Shown: positions 10,293 to 17,929 of the stretch, piece by piece | How positions within the stretch are numbered: the first letter of the stretch is position 1 | How the letters are laid out: the number at the start of each line of letters is the position of its first letter | Source: Owenia fusiformis | Taxonomy: Eukaryota > Annelida > Polychaeta > Sabellida > Oweniidae | Reading direction: 5' to 3' | Length of the DNA stretch: 64,000 nt | NCBI GenBank assembly: GCA_903813345.2 | Contig: CAIIXF020000001.1 | Coordinates: forward strand, 17,873,915-17,937,914 | Made by a program: the position numbers and the translations under genes | The notes under the pieces: generated by a model | Databases searched by the model: none | Seen by the model: the letters and a program-made list of their open reading frames with translations, nothing else | Told to the model about the DNA's origin: nothing

Positions 10293-13200
10293 AGGTACGA
10301 AAATTTCCAATGGACATGCGTGACATATACGGGATTCGCGTGACAAATCCAAACAAATTGCGTTCGTTTTTTTCCGACGTTCGTATTTTTACCGTATCAT
10401 AAACATATTTTGAAAAATTTTTTACAGAAACATATTTGCGTGACAATTACCAGGTAAAATGCGTATTTGCGTGACATTTTGTGTCACGCAAAAAAAACTG
10501 GCGTGACTTCAAATTCTTCAGCAAATGCGTGACAAATACGCAAATTGCGGGACAGTTGACAGGCCTGCATTTCTGGAGATCGGCCATCGTGGATTGAGAT
10601 CTTGACTTCGATTTATTTATCAATAAACAAATAACAAGAATGGTTGTGATGGATGGACTGCATGAATTGAAAATATAAGCCAAAGGTTGAAATAGCTCCA
10701 TGGTCAAAATAACCTGATGACGAAATAACCCAATATGTCAAAGTTCCATGGAGGATCGAACCTTACCATAATATGCATACAAAACTGTATCTTCAATGGA
10801 CTTTCTTTCTTCTGTTATGTTAGCCCATTCCTGAAAAATGAGATTTGTATATTGAATTGATTATGAAATCAATACATGAAGTAGCCCCTTAGCAGTTTGG
10901 GGGTATGACCTTTATTTAGTTATAATTGTATGAAAACATGATTTCAAACCAGAATACATGAACAGTACATACACATTTACTTTATACATATATCACTAGG
11001 AAAAAGACAAAGAAACATATTAGAACCTATTCCCACTCTCGAGGACACTTTTTGAAATACGACCCATTTTACCAAATCTGAAATGATATCATTATACACA
11101 GATAAGTCATATTTTTATTAGTCGGATAGAAATCACTTTGGCCTACTTTAAGCGTAAACCCAGGCCCCTAGTTCCCCTAGAACTGCCATTGAAATCTAAT
11201 GGTCTACAAAATGTCGGACTTACCTTAAATGTGCCATTGCTGTATTTCATATATGAAACGAGGAATATGTCAACTGGACCCAAAGCTGACGTCACAAGAC
11301 ATATCGACAGTGCTAAAATAGATGTCACTGTACTGCTCAGTTCCTTGTCATACTTGTGTTGGTAATAGCGGATATACAGAAATGAAAATACCAATGTTAA
11401 CTGAAAATAAATATTTCAAGCATTAAAGGATTATTTATTGACCTGAACAATCTTTGTTTCTAATTAAATAGAAACATATATCCAGTCAGAAACATATATC
11501 CAAACAAAGATATAATGGCTTTGCTCGACCATATTTCCTTTTGGGAATAACAAACTAGCAATTACTAGTATGTATAACCAGTGCACTTTACATGGCCCAT
11601 TGACATTTCTCATTTTTGGATGAGGCTCTAGAATGTTATCAGTTATCAGGCTCTAATGTTATTTGTATCCCATTGACCCTAAACCCAAAGTAGAAAATAA
11701 AGGATTTCAATAGCATAACTAAGAGGAAGGATCACTTATTTGAATATAAAATTTCAGTGAGGAAATCAAATCATTCACTAGGCACCACCTGTAGGGCATT
11801 TCATTTTTCAAGAATGTTCTCAGATCACAATGGCCCTTTAACACGGGGTTACAAATGGTTGGTAGTTGATTTCTTTTCAACAAAATGTGATAACGTTTAA
11901 ACTGGTCCATTTGTCATTCTTTCCGTCTCATTGGATAACATTGTGGGTGATGCCCACTTTTCAATGGAAAACATTGTGTTCCACTTCTTTGCTAATCATT
12001 TGCCAGGAATGGTTGGAAGCAATTTTCTGTATTAAGTATTTGGATATACACCAAAACACTTGTCCAGTTTTCGAATATCACCATTTGTTTTAGAGCCGTT
12101 TCTTTTAATTTTAAATGAAATCCTGACGAAACCATGCAATATCTCATCAAGGAGCCCAGCCAGTTCCATTTCAATTCATGAAATATTAACACGACATTTT
12201 TAAATTATTACTTAAATTTATTGAACCCCGACTAGAAACTTTACAATAGTTCACGGTGTTCCAGATGGAATTAATTCGAGCCAAGAATTGGCTAGAGACT
12301 CGAGTAATATCAGAGACATATCAATAGATAGGGCTATTACAGTCACAGTGATAAGTAGATGTAAATCTGATGTTATGTACAATTTCAAAGACAAGGTGGC
12401 GTGACTGATGTCTTTATTGAAATAATTTGAGCGACCGCCGACACTCTCTAAAAATTATTGTGCCGTGGTACCGGTGCCGTGGTACTTAACAGGAAATGAC
12501 AAAACAGGAACAGGGAAGTGACAAAAAATGTGGCATTTTTAGACATTTTTTAAACAAAGATAACAGAGTTCTGTTTCGACATCCAGTCAATTCAAATAGT
12601 TCGACATATCATTTACAGGACTACACTGTAGGATCACAATGTACATGGTCAGAATGACCCTAAACATGATGAAATAACTTTTTCAACTCTCTGAAAAGGT
12701 GACTGGAAAATAGCTAAAAGTAGGAGCTTAAGAAGGTTCACTGAACAGAATCTTTTGAATTTTTCTGAAAATTTACCACGGCACCCTAAGGTCAGGGTGC
12801 ACTTTAATGAAATTTCATGACCATGTGCAGTGGGGGACATAAAGAATTACAAAAGCTATGGAAATTACATGCTCTCGCACATGTAATAAATTCTTACTTC
12901 TGTTTTTTCAGTGCTCTATTTTCTCCGTCCTAGTAAGTCCAGATATAGTGGAATCCGTGTCCATAATGACAAATAAGAACTTAAAAATTTGAAGTGGAAT
13001 TCACATGTTAATGCCGACTCTTCAAATGTTGAGGTGATTTTGGAGCCCGATTACGCCACAATGTGGATTGGCTCCGAGAATGCAACATGACAAGTGTCAG
13101 CTTTCAAATGCTGTTCCGACATTTTGAAATCTGTCACGAGTAAATAAGGTTACCTGATGTTGCATTCTGGGAGTCAATCCTTGGATCACAAACATGGCGA

Positions 13201-13953
13201 TTCATGAAAACATTCATTCGATTTGGAAGGGATTTATCCATCATTTGCAGGTATGAAGCTTTAGATTCATTTATTACTTAAAGTGAATGGGAATTATTTT
13301 TCTACCGCTTGGGAGAGTTTGAGACACAAAACTTAGAATTTAGCTCATTGTGACAACTTTTGAGGGTTGAGATTTATTTTTGTCCCCCACTTTACTGTTA
13401 TTTTCAGATAAACATAACTCATTCCACACATCATCTACATCTTTCATTCTTGCGCAAAAGATGCATTAGTGTACCTCATCCTCCGATCACAGGGCTTCAA
13501 AATCCAGAATATATTCTTTCTTTTTACCCCCTGCGATAAGCAGTTAGCCTTTCCCCGATTAAGAACTGGCAATCTGACTGGCTGTCGCAACACTGCGACA
13601 GAAATCATGTATAAGTAATTGCGCATAATAAGATCACGTGATTCAGTTTAATCGGGCGCTTCCAAATTGGTTATAGCAGGGGGAAGAAGGAAGTACGGAT
13701 TCTGGATACCTGCTTGGATGGTGTACCTAGACTATTGATTAAGGGTTGGTAATTCTTCAGAATATTTGAGTAGCTAGCCTAGAATATTCTGTGGTTTAGG
13801 ACCTACTTTTCAAAATCTCAGTCAAAAAAATAATTGAAAATAAATGCAAAAGTTCCTTTGAAAACTCTGAAATGGATGAAATGTCAACAAGCTTACCGCT
13901 GATATGACACCAAAAAGAATCCATCCTACTGCCAGGCCAGCATGAACAGGCAT
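321..13953 (-). CDS. LMBRD1: LMBRD1, lysosomal cobalamin transport escort protein (5' part, seven exons, continues beyond window)
   Basis: LMBRD1 is a multi-pass lysosomal membrane protein of the LMBR1-like family that works with the ABC transporter ABCD4 to move vitamin B12 from the lysosome to the cytosol. Seven minus-strand exons join to 630 nt = 210 codons with every phase consistent: 13897-13953, 11224-11400, 10767-10830, 9022-9122, 7821-7888, 1029-1117 and 321-394. The conserved block GPVDIFLVSYMK followed by NGTFK.WAN is diagnostic of the family. Five hydrophobic segments (about residues 8-29, 42-66, 101-119, 142-161 and 190-210) match the family's membrane helices. N-glycosylation sequons lie at NGT (exon 2), NIT (exon 3) and NQT (exon 6). 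The vertebrate protein is about 540 residues, so roughly 60% of the gene lies beyond position 1. All introns are GT-AG and filled with transposons. No frameshift or stop interrupts the exons, so the gene looks functional. Confidence 0.95.
800..937. repeat. hairpin repeat in LMBRD1 intron 6
   Basis: Two arms of about 40 bp (800-840 and 897-937) are nearly perfect inverted copies, beginning GTTATTGAATGATTTGGAGT and ending with its complement. A flanking inverted pair GGAGATTGTCCC / GGGGACAATCTC lies just to the left (about 700-767). Non-coding; looks like a small palindromic MITE. It gives rise to a spurious plus-strand open frame at 809-1183. Confidence 0.7.
1029..1117 (-). CDS. LMBRD1: LMBRD1 exon 6
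   Basis: The exon has 89 nt between TTTTCTAG and ACA|GTGAGT. It completes codon 156 (Gly) and encodes residues 157-185 with AFAPVKIPP, the glycosylation sequon NQT and EWRKIEYMFKE, matching vertebrate AFVPLN, NST and EWEKVKSLFEE. The preceding intron is the largest in the window (1118-7820) and carries both nested transposon structures of the gene. Confidence 0.93.
1317..1381. repeat. palindromic CGG-rich hairpin
   Basis: The motif AGCGGGCAGATATA occurs twice in direct orientation (from about 1320 and 1353) and once inverted (TATATCTGCCCGCT to 1381); the last two form a near-perfect stem. The GC-rich block in AT-rich intron DNA resembles the cores of the hairpins at 4727-4851 and 8062-8198. 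Confidence 0.6.
1893..1998. repeat. 53-bp tandem duplication inside TIR element copy A
   Basis: Two near-identical 53-bp units start CGAAAAATTTCCAAAGAACA at 1893 and 1946. Copy B (10062-10567) has only one unit, so the duplication arose after the two copies diverged or is specific to this locus. Confidence 0.85.
2071..4580 (-). mobile_element. 5'-truncated CR1/jockey-like LINE inserted in TIR element copy A
   Basis: The element is read on the minus strand. The 3' end lies at 2071-2103 and is a short (ATAACT)n-type tail, typical of CR1/L2/jockey-type LINEs that end in microsatellites rather than poly(A). About 115 bp of 3' UTR separate the tail from the stop codon at 2220. The 5' boundary (about 4580) is defined by comparison with the empty site in copy B near 10420. 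No long target-site duplication is visible. 5' truncation removes ORF1 and most of the endonuclease domain. Confidence 0.88.
2220..4682 (-). CDS. LINE ORF2 remnant: end of APE endonuclease plus full reverse transcriptase, fused to flanking sequence
   Basis: The open frame is 820 codons. Residues 1 to about 34 are not LINE sequence: they translate the flanking TIR element and recur at 10447-10560. LINE coding then starts near NDNFLYQHVAEPTRGDNILD, the last block of an APE-type endonuclease, whose SDH motif lies near residue 77. The reverse transcriptase follows: SPGPDNI near 310, HGFLPCRS and YLDFKKAFDKVPH in the fingers/palm, GIPQGTVLGP, and the catalytic FADD near 549-552. The C-terminal domain LYKAMVRPHLEYANTVWSP is typical of CR1/jockey-group proteins. 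About 25-28 unusual residues rich in N, S, G and Q interrupt the usual WLK.FL..RKQRV segment. The frame is intact, suggesting a fairly recent insertion, but 5' truncation means it cannot move by itself. Confidence 0.9.
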   Translation of the reverse strand: MLKNLKSRQFFLRDRKCHAKYAFYLAIVKQKYFCRNDNFLYQHVAEPTRGDNILDLVISNEEDMVTNLEVTAGLGKSDHQVLKFEFHFKAEYIKQVRIIHLLDKADYGKMKEELTLDWDREFKDKEVTDCWNIFRTKMEDSYSKNVPQIKAKKQAKAWMDKKCMAQIKRKHSAWRRYQTTKKGEEYLQYIKERNQAKKEVSRAVKEFECNIAKLAKSQPRKFWGYSNSKTKTRSGIPQLLREDGSRTENDLDKAEELNKFFSSVFTNENKENIPAGHYIRLNNYIQDWTFTEEDIMKKLELLKVSKSPGPDNIKPRILKELKEVICRPLYLIFRKSIDTATLPQDWKQANISPIHKKGKKCQPNNYRPVSLTSVVCKILESIIRERILSHLSQNNLLSQCQHGFLPCRSCVTNLLVTLDKWTEVLDSGSNIDAVYLDFKKAFDKVPHERLIRKIQNLGIVGTAHQWLKAFLGAESGNEFDGPENSDSAGNRNNSNQYQRRKQRVTINGESSSWTDVTSGIPQGTVLGPVMFLIFVNDVPQAVNSPLIMFADDTKLYREVNNLDDCNELQQDIRSLMNWTQEWQLQFNSEKCKVLRIGKSPPEYNYSMGNTALQETEGEKDLGVMVTKNLKSSTHVQTVVKKANQILGLIRRTFQFLDSSNMLLLYKAMVRPHLEYANTVWSPYLIQDIEAVEAVQRRATRCIPSLKDKDYPQRLKELKLPTLVFRRLRGDMIETWKILNEKYDIPISNILPLSHNIGRTRGNNMRVSKKQNRTILRQGFFTQRIVSSWNSLPQEVVEAQDINLFKNRLDKLWKNHAPYKI
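5239..5352 (+). CDS. candidate first exon of a transposon-encoded protein
   Basis: An ATG in good context (CACAAAATGG) directly follows the left TIR and opens 37 codons (MADREDTTPKRMEITGNTRL and on to a TAG). Possible donors inside (AAG|GTTAAT near 5293, or GTAGCA near 5349) would make this a short first exon. It lies on the same strand as the coding-like segment at 6042-6254. No family is recognised. The position between the TIR and the internal motif cluster fits a transposon gene, but the frame is short enough to be chance. Confidence 0.35.
   Translation: MADREDTTPKRMEITGNTRLILAFKHYQDVETNLLYT
5375..5703. mobile_element. hAT-type MITE with GGCCC-rich interior
   Basis: The ends are CAGGGGCGGATCC and (inverted) CACTGGCGGATTA, the widespread animal hAT-MITE terminus. 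A 5-bp direct repeat GATGC flanks exactly (5370-5374, 5704-5708). The interior alternates G/C runs with AAATTTTG and GGCCC repeats. It is inserted inside the 5162-7366 element, just after the candidate first exon. Several minus-strand open frames here are low-complexity artefacts. Confidence 0.75.
6042..6254 (+). CDS. candidate terminal exon of a transposon-encoded protein
   Basis: This is a 70-codon open frame ending in TAA. Its composition is protein-like: Lys/Ser/Asp/Pro-rich, with SSKTMTPPSELNKMLFSN followed by the basic run MKKRKPINKPKGR that resembles a nuclear localisation signal. A canonical polyadenylation signal AATAAA lies 54 bp after the stop (6308-6313). A possible acceptor TATTTTCAG precedes it at 6023-6031, but the frame from that exact site hits a stop, so a frameshift or another acceptor is needed. 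It sits right after the internal cluster of 15-bp motifs. Product unknown; may be decayed. Confidence 0.35.
   Translation, partial: TPLNLSLYKKKPKSDPSKDVDINSASSKTMTPPSELNKMLFSNAPMKKRKPINKPKGRLFKGTSDSFEKT
7821..7888 (-). CDS. LMBRD1: LMBRD1 exon 5
   Basis: The exon has 68 nt between CTTCCAG and AGG|GTGAGT. It encodes residues 134-155, RCCTAMKYTAGFLFMATILL plus VV, and leaves two nucleotides for the next exon. It corresponds to the ALKYTLGF segment and start of a membrane helix in vertebrate LMBRD1. Confidence 0.93.
8062..8198. repeat. hairpin MITE, sister of the one at 1652-4851
   Basis: Inverted arms TTATGTAC..GGTTTTGGATATGGGGTTTA and the matching right arm ending CCAAACC..GTACATAA enclose inverted GAGATATGCATATCT / AGATGTGCATATCTC. 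The loop GAGGGACCGTAGGGACCGAA recalls the loop of the 4733-4851 hairpin. It lies in LMBRD1 intron 4. Confidence 0.7.
8202..8585. mobile_element. MITE with ~28-bp TIRs
   Basis: The left end CTTTATCCTATACCAAGTAG then AGTTTTCAGGG is matched by the right end CCCTAAAACTCTACTTGG then CATGGGATAAAG. The interior holds A/T-rich inverted stretches (GAAATTTTGAAAAA) and three GAAGCGGGA/GCGGGAGATATG repeats. Non-coding. It lies in LMBRD1 intron 4 and directly abuts the hairpin at 8062-8198. Confidence 0.7.
8838..9005. mobile_element. pogo-like MITE next to LMBRD1 exon 4 donor
   Basis: The left end CAGTAAAACCTAATCCGAAG follows a TA. The right end GATTAGAGAGGTGCAGGTTT then TACTG closes it. The copy is 168 bp and non-coding, with its right edge 16 bp from the exon 4 splice donor at 9021. 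The right flank is AC rather than TA, so one side of the duplication has mutated. Confidence 0.7.
9022..9122 (-). CDS. LMBRD1: LMBRD1 exon 4
   Basis: The exon has 101 nt between GTTTTCAG and CAG|GTGAGT. It completes codon 100 and encodes residues 101-133: a membrane helix (LYICVMVFVFLFLPLVYFF) followed by the acidic loop YEEKDDD that is characteristic of LMBRD1. A pogo-like MITE (8838-9005) ends only 16 bp from the exon boundary, just inside intron 4. Confidence 0.95.
10062..10567. mobile_element. TIR element copy B (intact, 7-bp TSD)
   Basis: This 506-bp element starts CAGGGCTGTCAACT and ends in the inverse of CAGGCCTGTCAACT. A 7-bp direct repeat CATTTCT flanks it (10055-10061, 10568-10574). 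It contains a G32 homopolymer at 10260-10291 and repeated GCGTGAC motifs, including the stem GCGTGACATTTTGTGTCACGC near 10468. It is the empty-site reference that defines the LINE insertion in copy A. It lies in LMBRD1 intron 3 and encodes no protein. Confidence 0.9.
10767..10830 (-). CDS. LMBRD1: LMBRD1 exon 3
   Basis: The exon has 64 nt between TTTTTCAG and ATG|GTAAGG. It encodes EWANITEERKSIEDTVLYAY plus one further codon (residues 79-99) and leaves one nucleotide that joins exon 4. The WAN and IEDTVLY motifs match the vertebrate protein. NIT is a possible N-glycosylation site. A complete TIR element copy (10062-10567) sits in the intron 200 bp downstream. Confidence 0.93.
11224..11400 (-). 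CDS. LMBRD1: LMBRD1 exon 2
   Basis: The exon has 59 codons (residues 20-78) between a TTTTCAG acceptor and an AAG|GTAAGT donor, phase 0 at both ends. It begins LTLVFSFLYIRYY, completing helix 1. It then carries a second hydrophobic helix and the family-diagnostic block GPVDIFLVSYMK with the NGTFK glycosylation sequon, nearly identical to vertebrate LMBRD1. Confidence 0.95.
12460..12784. mobile_element. putative MITE with GTGCCGTGGTA ends
   Basis: GTGCCGTGGTA at 12460-12470 (and again 12475-12485) is inverted at 12774-12784 as TACCACGGCAC. The interior is AT-rich without coding potential. No clear target duplication. It lies in LMBRD1 intron 1. Confidence 0.45.
13897..13953 (-). CDS. LMBRD1: LMBRD1 exon 1 (coding start)
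   Basis: The exon encodes residues 1-19, starting MPVHAGLAVGWILFGVISA, and ends at the donor GCG|GTAAGC in phase 0. The GWILFG stretch aligns with the first membrane helix of vertebrate LMBRD1 (GWCIFG). The start was chosen because it is the only ATG in frame before that helix. Just upstream of the ATG is a pyrimidine-rich run ending TATCCTTAG, which could be a 3' splice site. If so, a separate untranslated first exon lies further upstream; otherwise transcription starts near the CLEAR palindrome at 14031-14044. Confidence 0.9.
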
Positions 13954-14030
13954 CCTAAGGATAGTAAAATAGAATCTGAGAGTAAAATAAATTTTTAGAT
14001 ATTTTGTTTTGTTTTCATACAGGAAGACAA

Positions 14031-14044
14031 TAGTCACGTGACTA
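14031..14044. promoter_or_regulatory. CLEAR/TFEB-type E-box palindrome upstream of LMBRD1
   Basis: The perfect 14-bp palindrome TAGTCACGTGACTA contains the full CLEAR consensus GTCACGTGAC, the binding site of TFEB/MITF family factors at lysosomal genes. It lies about 80 bp upstream of the LMBRD1 start codon. A second, weaker palindrome ATCACGTGAT is at 13633-13642 in intron 1. Other CACGTG cores in the window (near 32994, 41346, 42052, 43416, 46258) lack the complete CLEAR flanks. That LMBRD1 is a lysosomal gene makes function plausible; binding is inferred. Confidence 0.6.
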
Positions 14045-14586
14045 TGTTCCAGTGAAATTACGATCGGTAACATTTTTCCGCGAGGTCATGAAAGTAAACA
14101 CCGATTTCTCAAATTAACTGATATTGAATAGCGTGCTAATATTTATTAATTATTAGAATTAATCAAATATTTTGAAATAAGAACTATTGATATGGGTTAA
14201 TTAATTTCCTAATTTATGAAGTGTTCTTCAGGGGTCTATTTTATGAGGGAGGGGGGTGCTATAGAATCGTTCTTCAAAACAGTGACATCACGATCCGGGC
14301 ATTCAATATTCCATCGTGTATTCAAGCATGGACGTATATCAACTCAATGAATTGTAGCTGATTTAAACCGCATTTGCCTTGCATCTAGGATGCAAGACAT
14401 GGGTGCTTATATTTAGAGGCCGACGGTAATTCCGGTTATACGGTTTCGGTACGGAATTGAGCATTTACCGGTATTGAAATTATTAACCGGTTAACCGACG
14501 ATAATCCCCGGGGATATAAAAGACACGTCGGTTTTTAATTATTTCGTTTAATTCCACTTTCACGATGCGTACATTTACATAGACAT

Positions 14587-14990
14587 TTAGATGTCCATGT
14601 TTGGCAGTTCAGATGTGATTTCCATGTTTGGCAGTTCAGGTGTGATGTCCATGTTTGGCAGTTCGGGTGTAGTAGTTTCATGCTCAGGCCCAGATTTGGT
14701 TGCAATTATGTTTGGCAGTTCCGGTGTAGTTGTAGTGTCAACGTCAGATCCAGAAACTGAATTATGTTTGTAATAGTCATTTACGAACAACAAGGCATTG
14801 ACAACCTCAGGTTGAAGTCGTGCCCAGTTGCGTGCCCAGTGTTGCCAGCTGCACTGAACTGGCGTTCACTTGACACGGATGACGCGGAAATAGCTTGATA
14901 TGTTTCAGCCAAACTCACCACATCAGGATATTTTCCTCCGTTTACTTTCCAGAACTCAAGACAGTCAATAAAATCTATTTTACCTACCCC
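14587..14990 (-). pseudogene. hAT transposase C-terminal (dimerisation) domain remnant
   Basis: Read on the minus strand from 14990, the frame gives KIDFIDCLEFWKVNGGKYPD, then LAETYQAISASSVSSERQFS and AAG, the classic hATC signature (FW...YP.L..LA..YL.I.ASS..SER.FS.AG). A frameshift near 14830-14850 then moves the end of the domain (QPEVVNALLFVNDYYK) into another frame. The catalytic core is absent. After the domain the reading frame runs into four copies of a 9-residue repeat (consensus MDITPELPN) and stops at 14587. Non-functional. Confidence 0.9.
14591..14722 (-). repeat. 27-bp tandem repeat at the end of the transposase remnant
   Basis: The unit containing CCATGTTTGGCAGTTC starts at about 14595, 14622 and 14649 (exact 27-bp spacing), with a diverged copy near 14707. 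Because 27 is divisible by three, the repeat is read as a 9-residue acidic/proline repeat without frameshift. Confidence 0.8.
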
Positions 14991-15576
14991 ATCCCCATGT
15001 AGGCCTATAATGCACGTCGCTTGCTATTGATACAGTTGAGAAATGGTTTGAAATGTGTAATACATTTAATTTGAAACTAAAAATACATCTTGATTCCTAA
15101 GATAGTTACATACTATTTCGTGAAGTTCATTAGTATGGGTTCAGATCGGTCTTGCACCATGTATGCATATAGACTTGAGAAGCTACGGAGAGAGTTAGAA
15201 ACAAAGTGGGGGTGGCAGCGCATTGGCATTTTATCTTACATATTTTTACCGGTATTTCGGTAACGGTATTGTTATTAGCGTGACGGTTACCGGTACTGGT
15301 GTTCAGTACTGTTGCGACCTCTACTTATATTATTCACAAGTCATTGACGCATGTGCTTAAATTCTTTTCACAGGATTCAAACGATCTTGTCTATGTCAAT
15401 AATCTGTCAATAATCTTCAAAAGGCCCATATAAAGCAGATATATAATTTAACAGTGATAGAATTTGAATATATAATTTAAAACCTTGGGCCTAACATTTA
15501 AAAATAGATCTATGGTTTACAACTCATTTTAAAATTGAAAGGAACCTTCCTGGTTAACCAAGGAAGTCCCTTTATA

Positions 15577-15818
15577 TCGAGATACCCTGGGACGACTGTC
15601 AGGGTACCGCGTTGACATCGTCCTTCTTTACCAGTAGTGCAGGCTAGTTGCTGTGCATCATGAAATAAAATAACTTATTTTTGCAAGAACACTTTTTTCG
15701 AGATACCCTGGGACGACTGTCAGGGTACCGCGTTGACATCGTCCTTCTTTACCAGTAGTGCAGGCTTGTTGCTGTGCATCATGAAATAAAATAACTTATT
15801 TTTGCAAGAACACTTTTT
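15577..15818. repeat. 121-bp tandem duplication with stable hairpin
   Basis: Two units, 15577-15697 and 15698-15818, differ at only a few positions. Each contains TACCCTG..CAGGGTA (a 7-bp stem) and, overlapping it, GGACGACTGTCA..TGACATCGTCC, which would form an alternative stem. Each ends in a T6-T7 run. No tRNA or 5S promoter boxes were found and no protein frame stands out. Confidence 0.85.
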
Positions 15819-17239
15819 TGCAAGGGATTGCAAAGTTTGACATCTTGACCTACATAAGCACCTAGCTTAAAGGATGTATATAACTATGTAGGCCTTAGAA
15901 AACGTTAAAAACGACCAAGGCTTTGTGAGGCTAATCATCAATTTGATTCCCTTTCATTAACTAAATCTAATAAATGCACCCTCGATTCGTCATATTAATA
16001 TTGATATATGATAATAAAAATACACTATGCTTTCAAGTAATAAGCCCAAAAACGGCAATGTTATTGTATTTGTTTTAAAGTCTCCGATAAATCGGGCTAC
16101 GTATACCGCCGTGTTTACATTAGGGGATTAGAAGAGTTTATTTTTTATTTAGGTATGCAAGCTACGTATATCAATATTAGGCCTTCATTCATGTACTCGT
16201 GTGCATGTAATCAGCATGCCCTTCAATATTATGTAAACCAGGCTATTCAAGTACTGTATAATGTACACTATTTATGTGTGTACACAATACAATTCCCTGG
16301 GAAACAAAACACAAATACTTTTTATATGTTCAAAATGAGCCATTTGATTGATGCAAACACTAAATAGCTTCATAATTAACATCTACAAAGTATATCTAAT
16401 AGTAATTTTCAATTTCAATGGTGAAACTTCCCTGGTTACGATTATATGGGAAATCATCATGAGACGAAGATCGTTCGCCTTCCTGGCTTACCTCTGAATC
16501 GTGTACCCGGTAATCTCTTTATATAGTTTAGCGAGAGCGGTGCGCCTGCGCAGTTTTAAACTTTGGCGCACACACTGGACGAAACGTCCTGAAAATTGCT
16601 AAAAGTAGGGGTCTTATAATAAAAATGAATATCCACTCTAAAAGTAATGAAAAGTATTAAACATACACGGCAACATGCTAAATTAGGGTTTTGAAAAGAT
16701 GTCAAAAACACTTTGATAGTTATATACAACCTTTAATATTCCTTATATGAAACTATAATAGGTTTCCACTCATCTGTCAACTTGAAATTATGAAATTGAT
16801 GAAATTATCTGGAATTGTCTGGGTTTGAAGATGCACGATACAAAAGAGGGAAATGAAGACAAAACAAGCGAAAACATTATTATTTTACAGGGTGACCCCA
16901 AGAATTGTATCGAGACAAACATGGAATAACTCTGTATGTGATGGAAAATATTCTCCAAAATTTGATCACCTGAACACAATTGAATAATAAAGGGAAACAC
17001 AAGTAGCATTATACCTATTTATTTTGAACACATATTTTGTGACACCCTGAATATTCAAACACTTATATCAGTCTCAACATCTTTATATGATATCTAAGGT
17101 ATATAAACATACAGGCGACTCTCCTATACAAGACCAGGGATAGAGAATAAACAGAATAGAAACACATATTTTAAAAACTGATTGCACAGCAGAACAATCA
17201 ATCCAGACATCACCATTGTATGTTAAGTCAAAACGTATA
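15819..17239. other. AT-rich DNA without recognised gene
   Basis: GGTGCGCCTGCGCAGT (about 16539-16554) resembles an NRF-1 site and sits in a short GC-rich patch, but no coding exon is found near it. The remaining open frames are short. Confidence 0.45.
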
Positions 17240-17241
17240 TA

Positions 17242-17721
17242 CAGTAGAACCTGTATCTGAACACCTGGCTAATCCGAACACCTACCAATCTGAACACTTT
17301 TTTTCGGTCCCATTTTTTCCTCCCATTGACTCCAATGTTAAAAAACCTTGAAATGTGAACACCTCCCAATTTGAACAGTGAACAGTCATATTTGAAAAAT
17401 TCACCTGTCTAATCTGAACACTTTTCATAAAATTTCTGATGTTTTATACAAAATTGCTCAAAAACTTTCAAATAATCTTGAATGGTCTCATTCATAAGGG
17501 GGCTTTCCAGCATGATTAGATTCATTTGAATCAAATTTTCAAATTTCTGGAATGCCATAAAGCTATGTGGTCAAAAGAACTATAAATATTTACCGAGAAT
17601 GTGTTCACATTTCTTCAGAATCCGGATTATTTCGGATGCAAAAACCTCGAAATGTGAACACCTCCTAATCTGAACGCGTTTATCCGGTCCCAATGACGTT
17701 CGGATTAGACAGGTTTTACTG
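17242..17721. mobile_element. pogo/Tigger-like MITE with TA duplication
   Basis: This 480-bp element is flanked by TA (17240-17241, 17722-17723). Its ends CAGTAGAACCTGTATCTGAA and (inverted) CAGTAAAACCTGTCTAATCC are typical of pogo-like elements. The motif TCTGAACACCT/TCCGAACACC recurs through both halves. No transposase. Related degenerate copies are at 125-316 and 8838-9005. Confidence 0.85.
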
Positions 17722-17929
17722 TACTTCTATGTAGTACTAGGTAGGTATCATTTGTGCCTCGATCATTCAGTGTGATCCAAAAATTGAAATTAATAATCAT
17801 GCATGTTAAAGTAAATTGTAACAATTATTGTATATTGTAATGTCAATTGAAATCATGTTAGTTGTTAAATCTGTCTCATAAACCCAGATAGGTCTGGCTA
17901 TTTTAATAGGTGGCACCCAGTATTTGAAT

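Larger units (their letters stand above)
14414..15323 (-). mobile_element. hAT transposon with perfect 8-bp TSD, internally deleted
   Basis: Ends TAGAGGCCG / (inverted) TAGAGGTCG are flanked by the perfect 8-bp duplication CTTATATT (14406-14413, 15324-15331), the hAT hallmark. Subterminal CCGGTA/TACCGG motifs are dense at both ends (about 14428-14500 and 15247-15295). The 910-bp copy retains only the C-terminal part of a transposase on the minus strand. It lies just upstream of LMBRD1. Confidence 0.9.

Noticed and set aside
11138-11365. 75-codon plus-strand frame
   Set aside because: Antisense of LMBRD1 exon 2.
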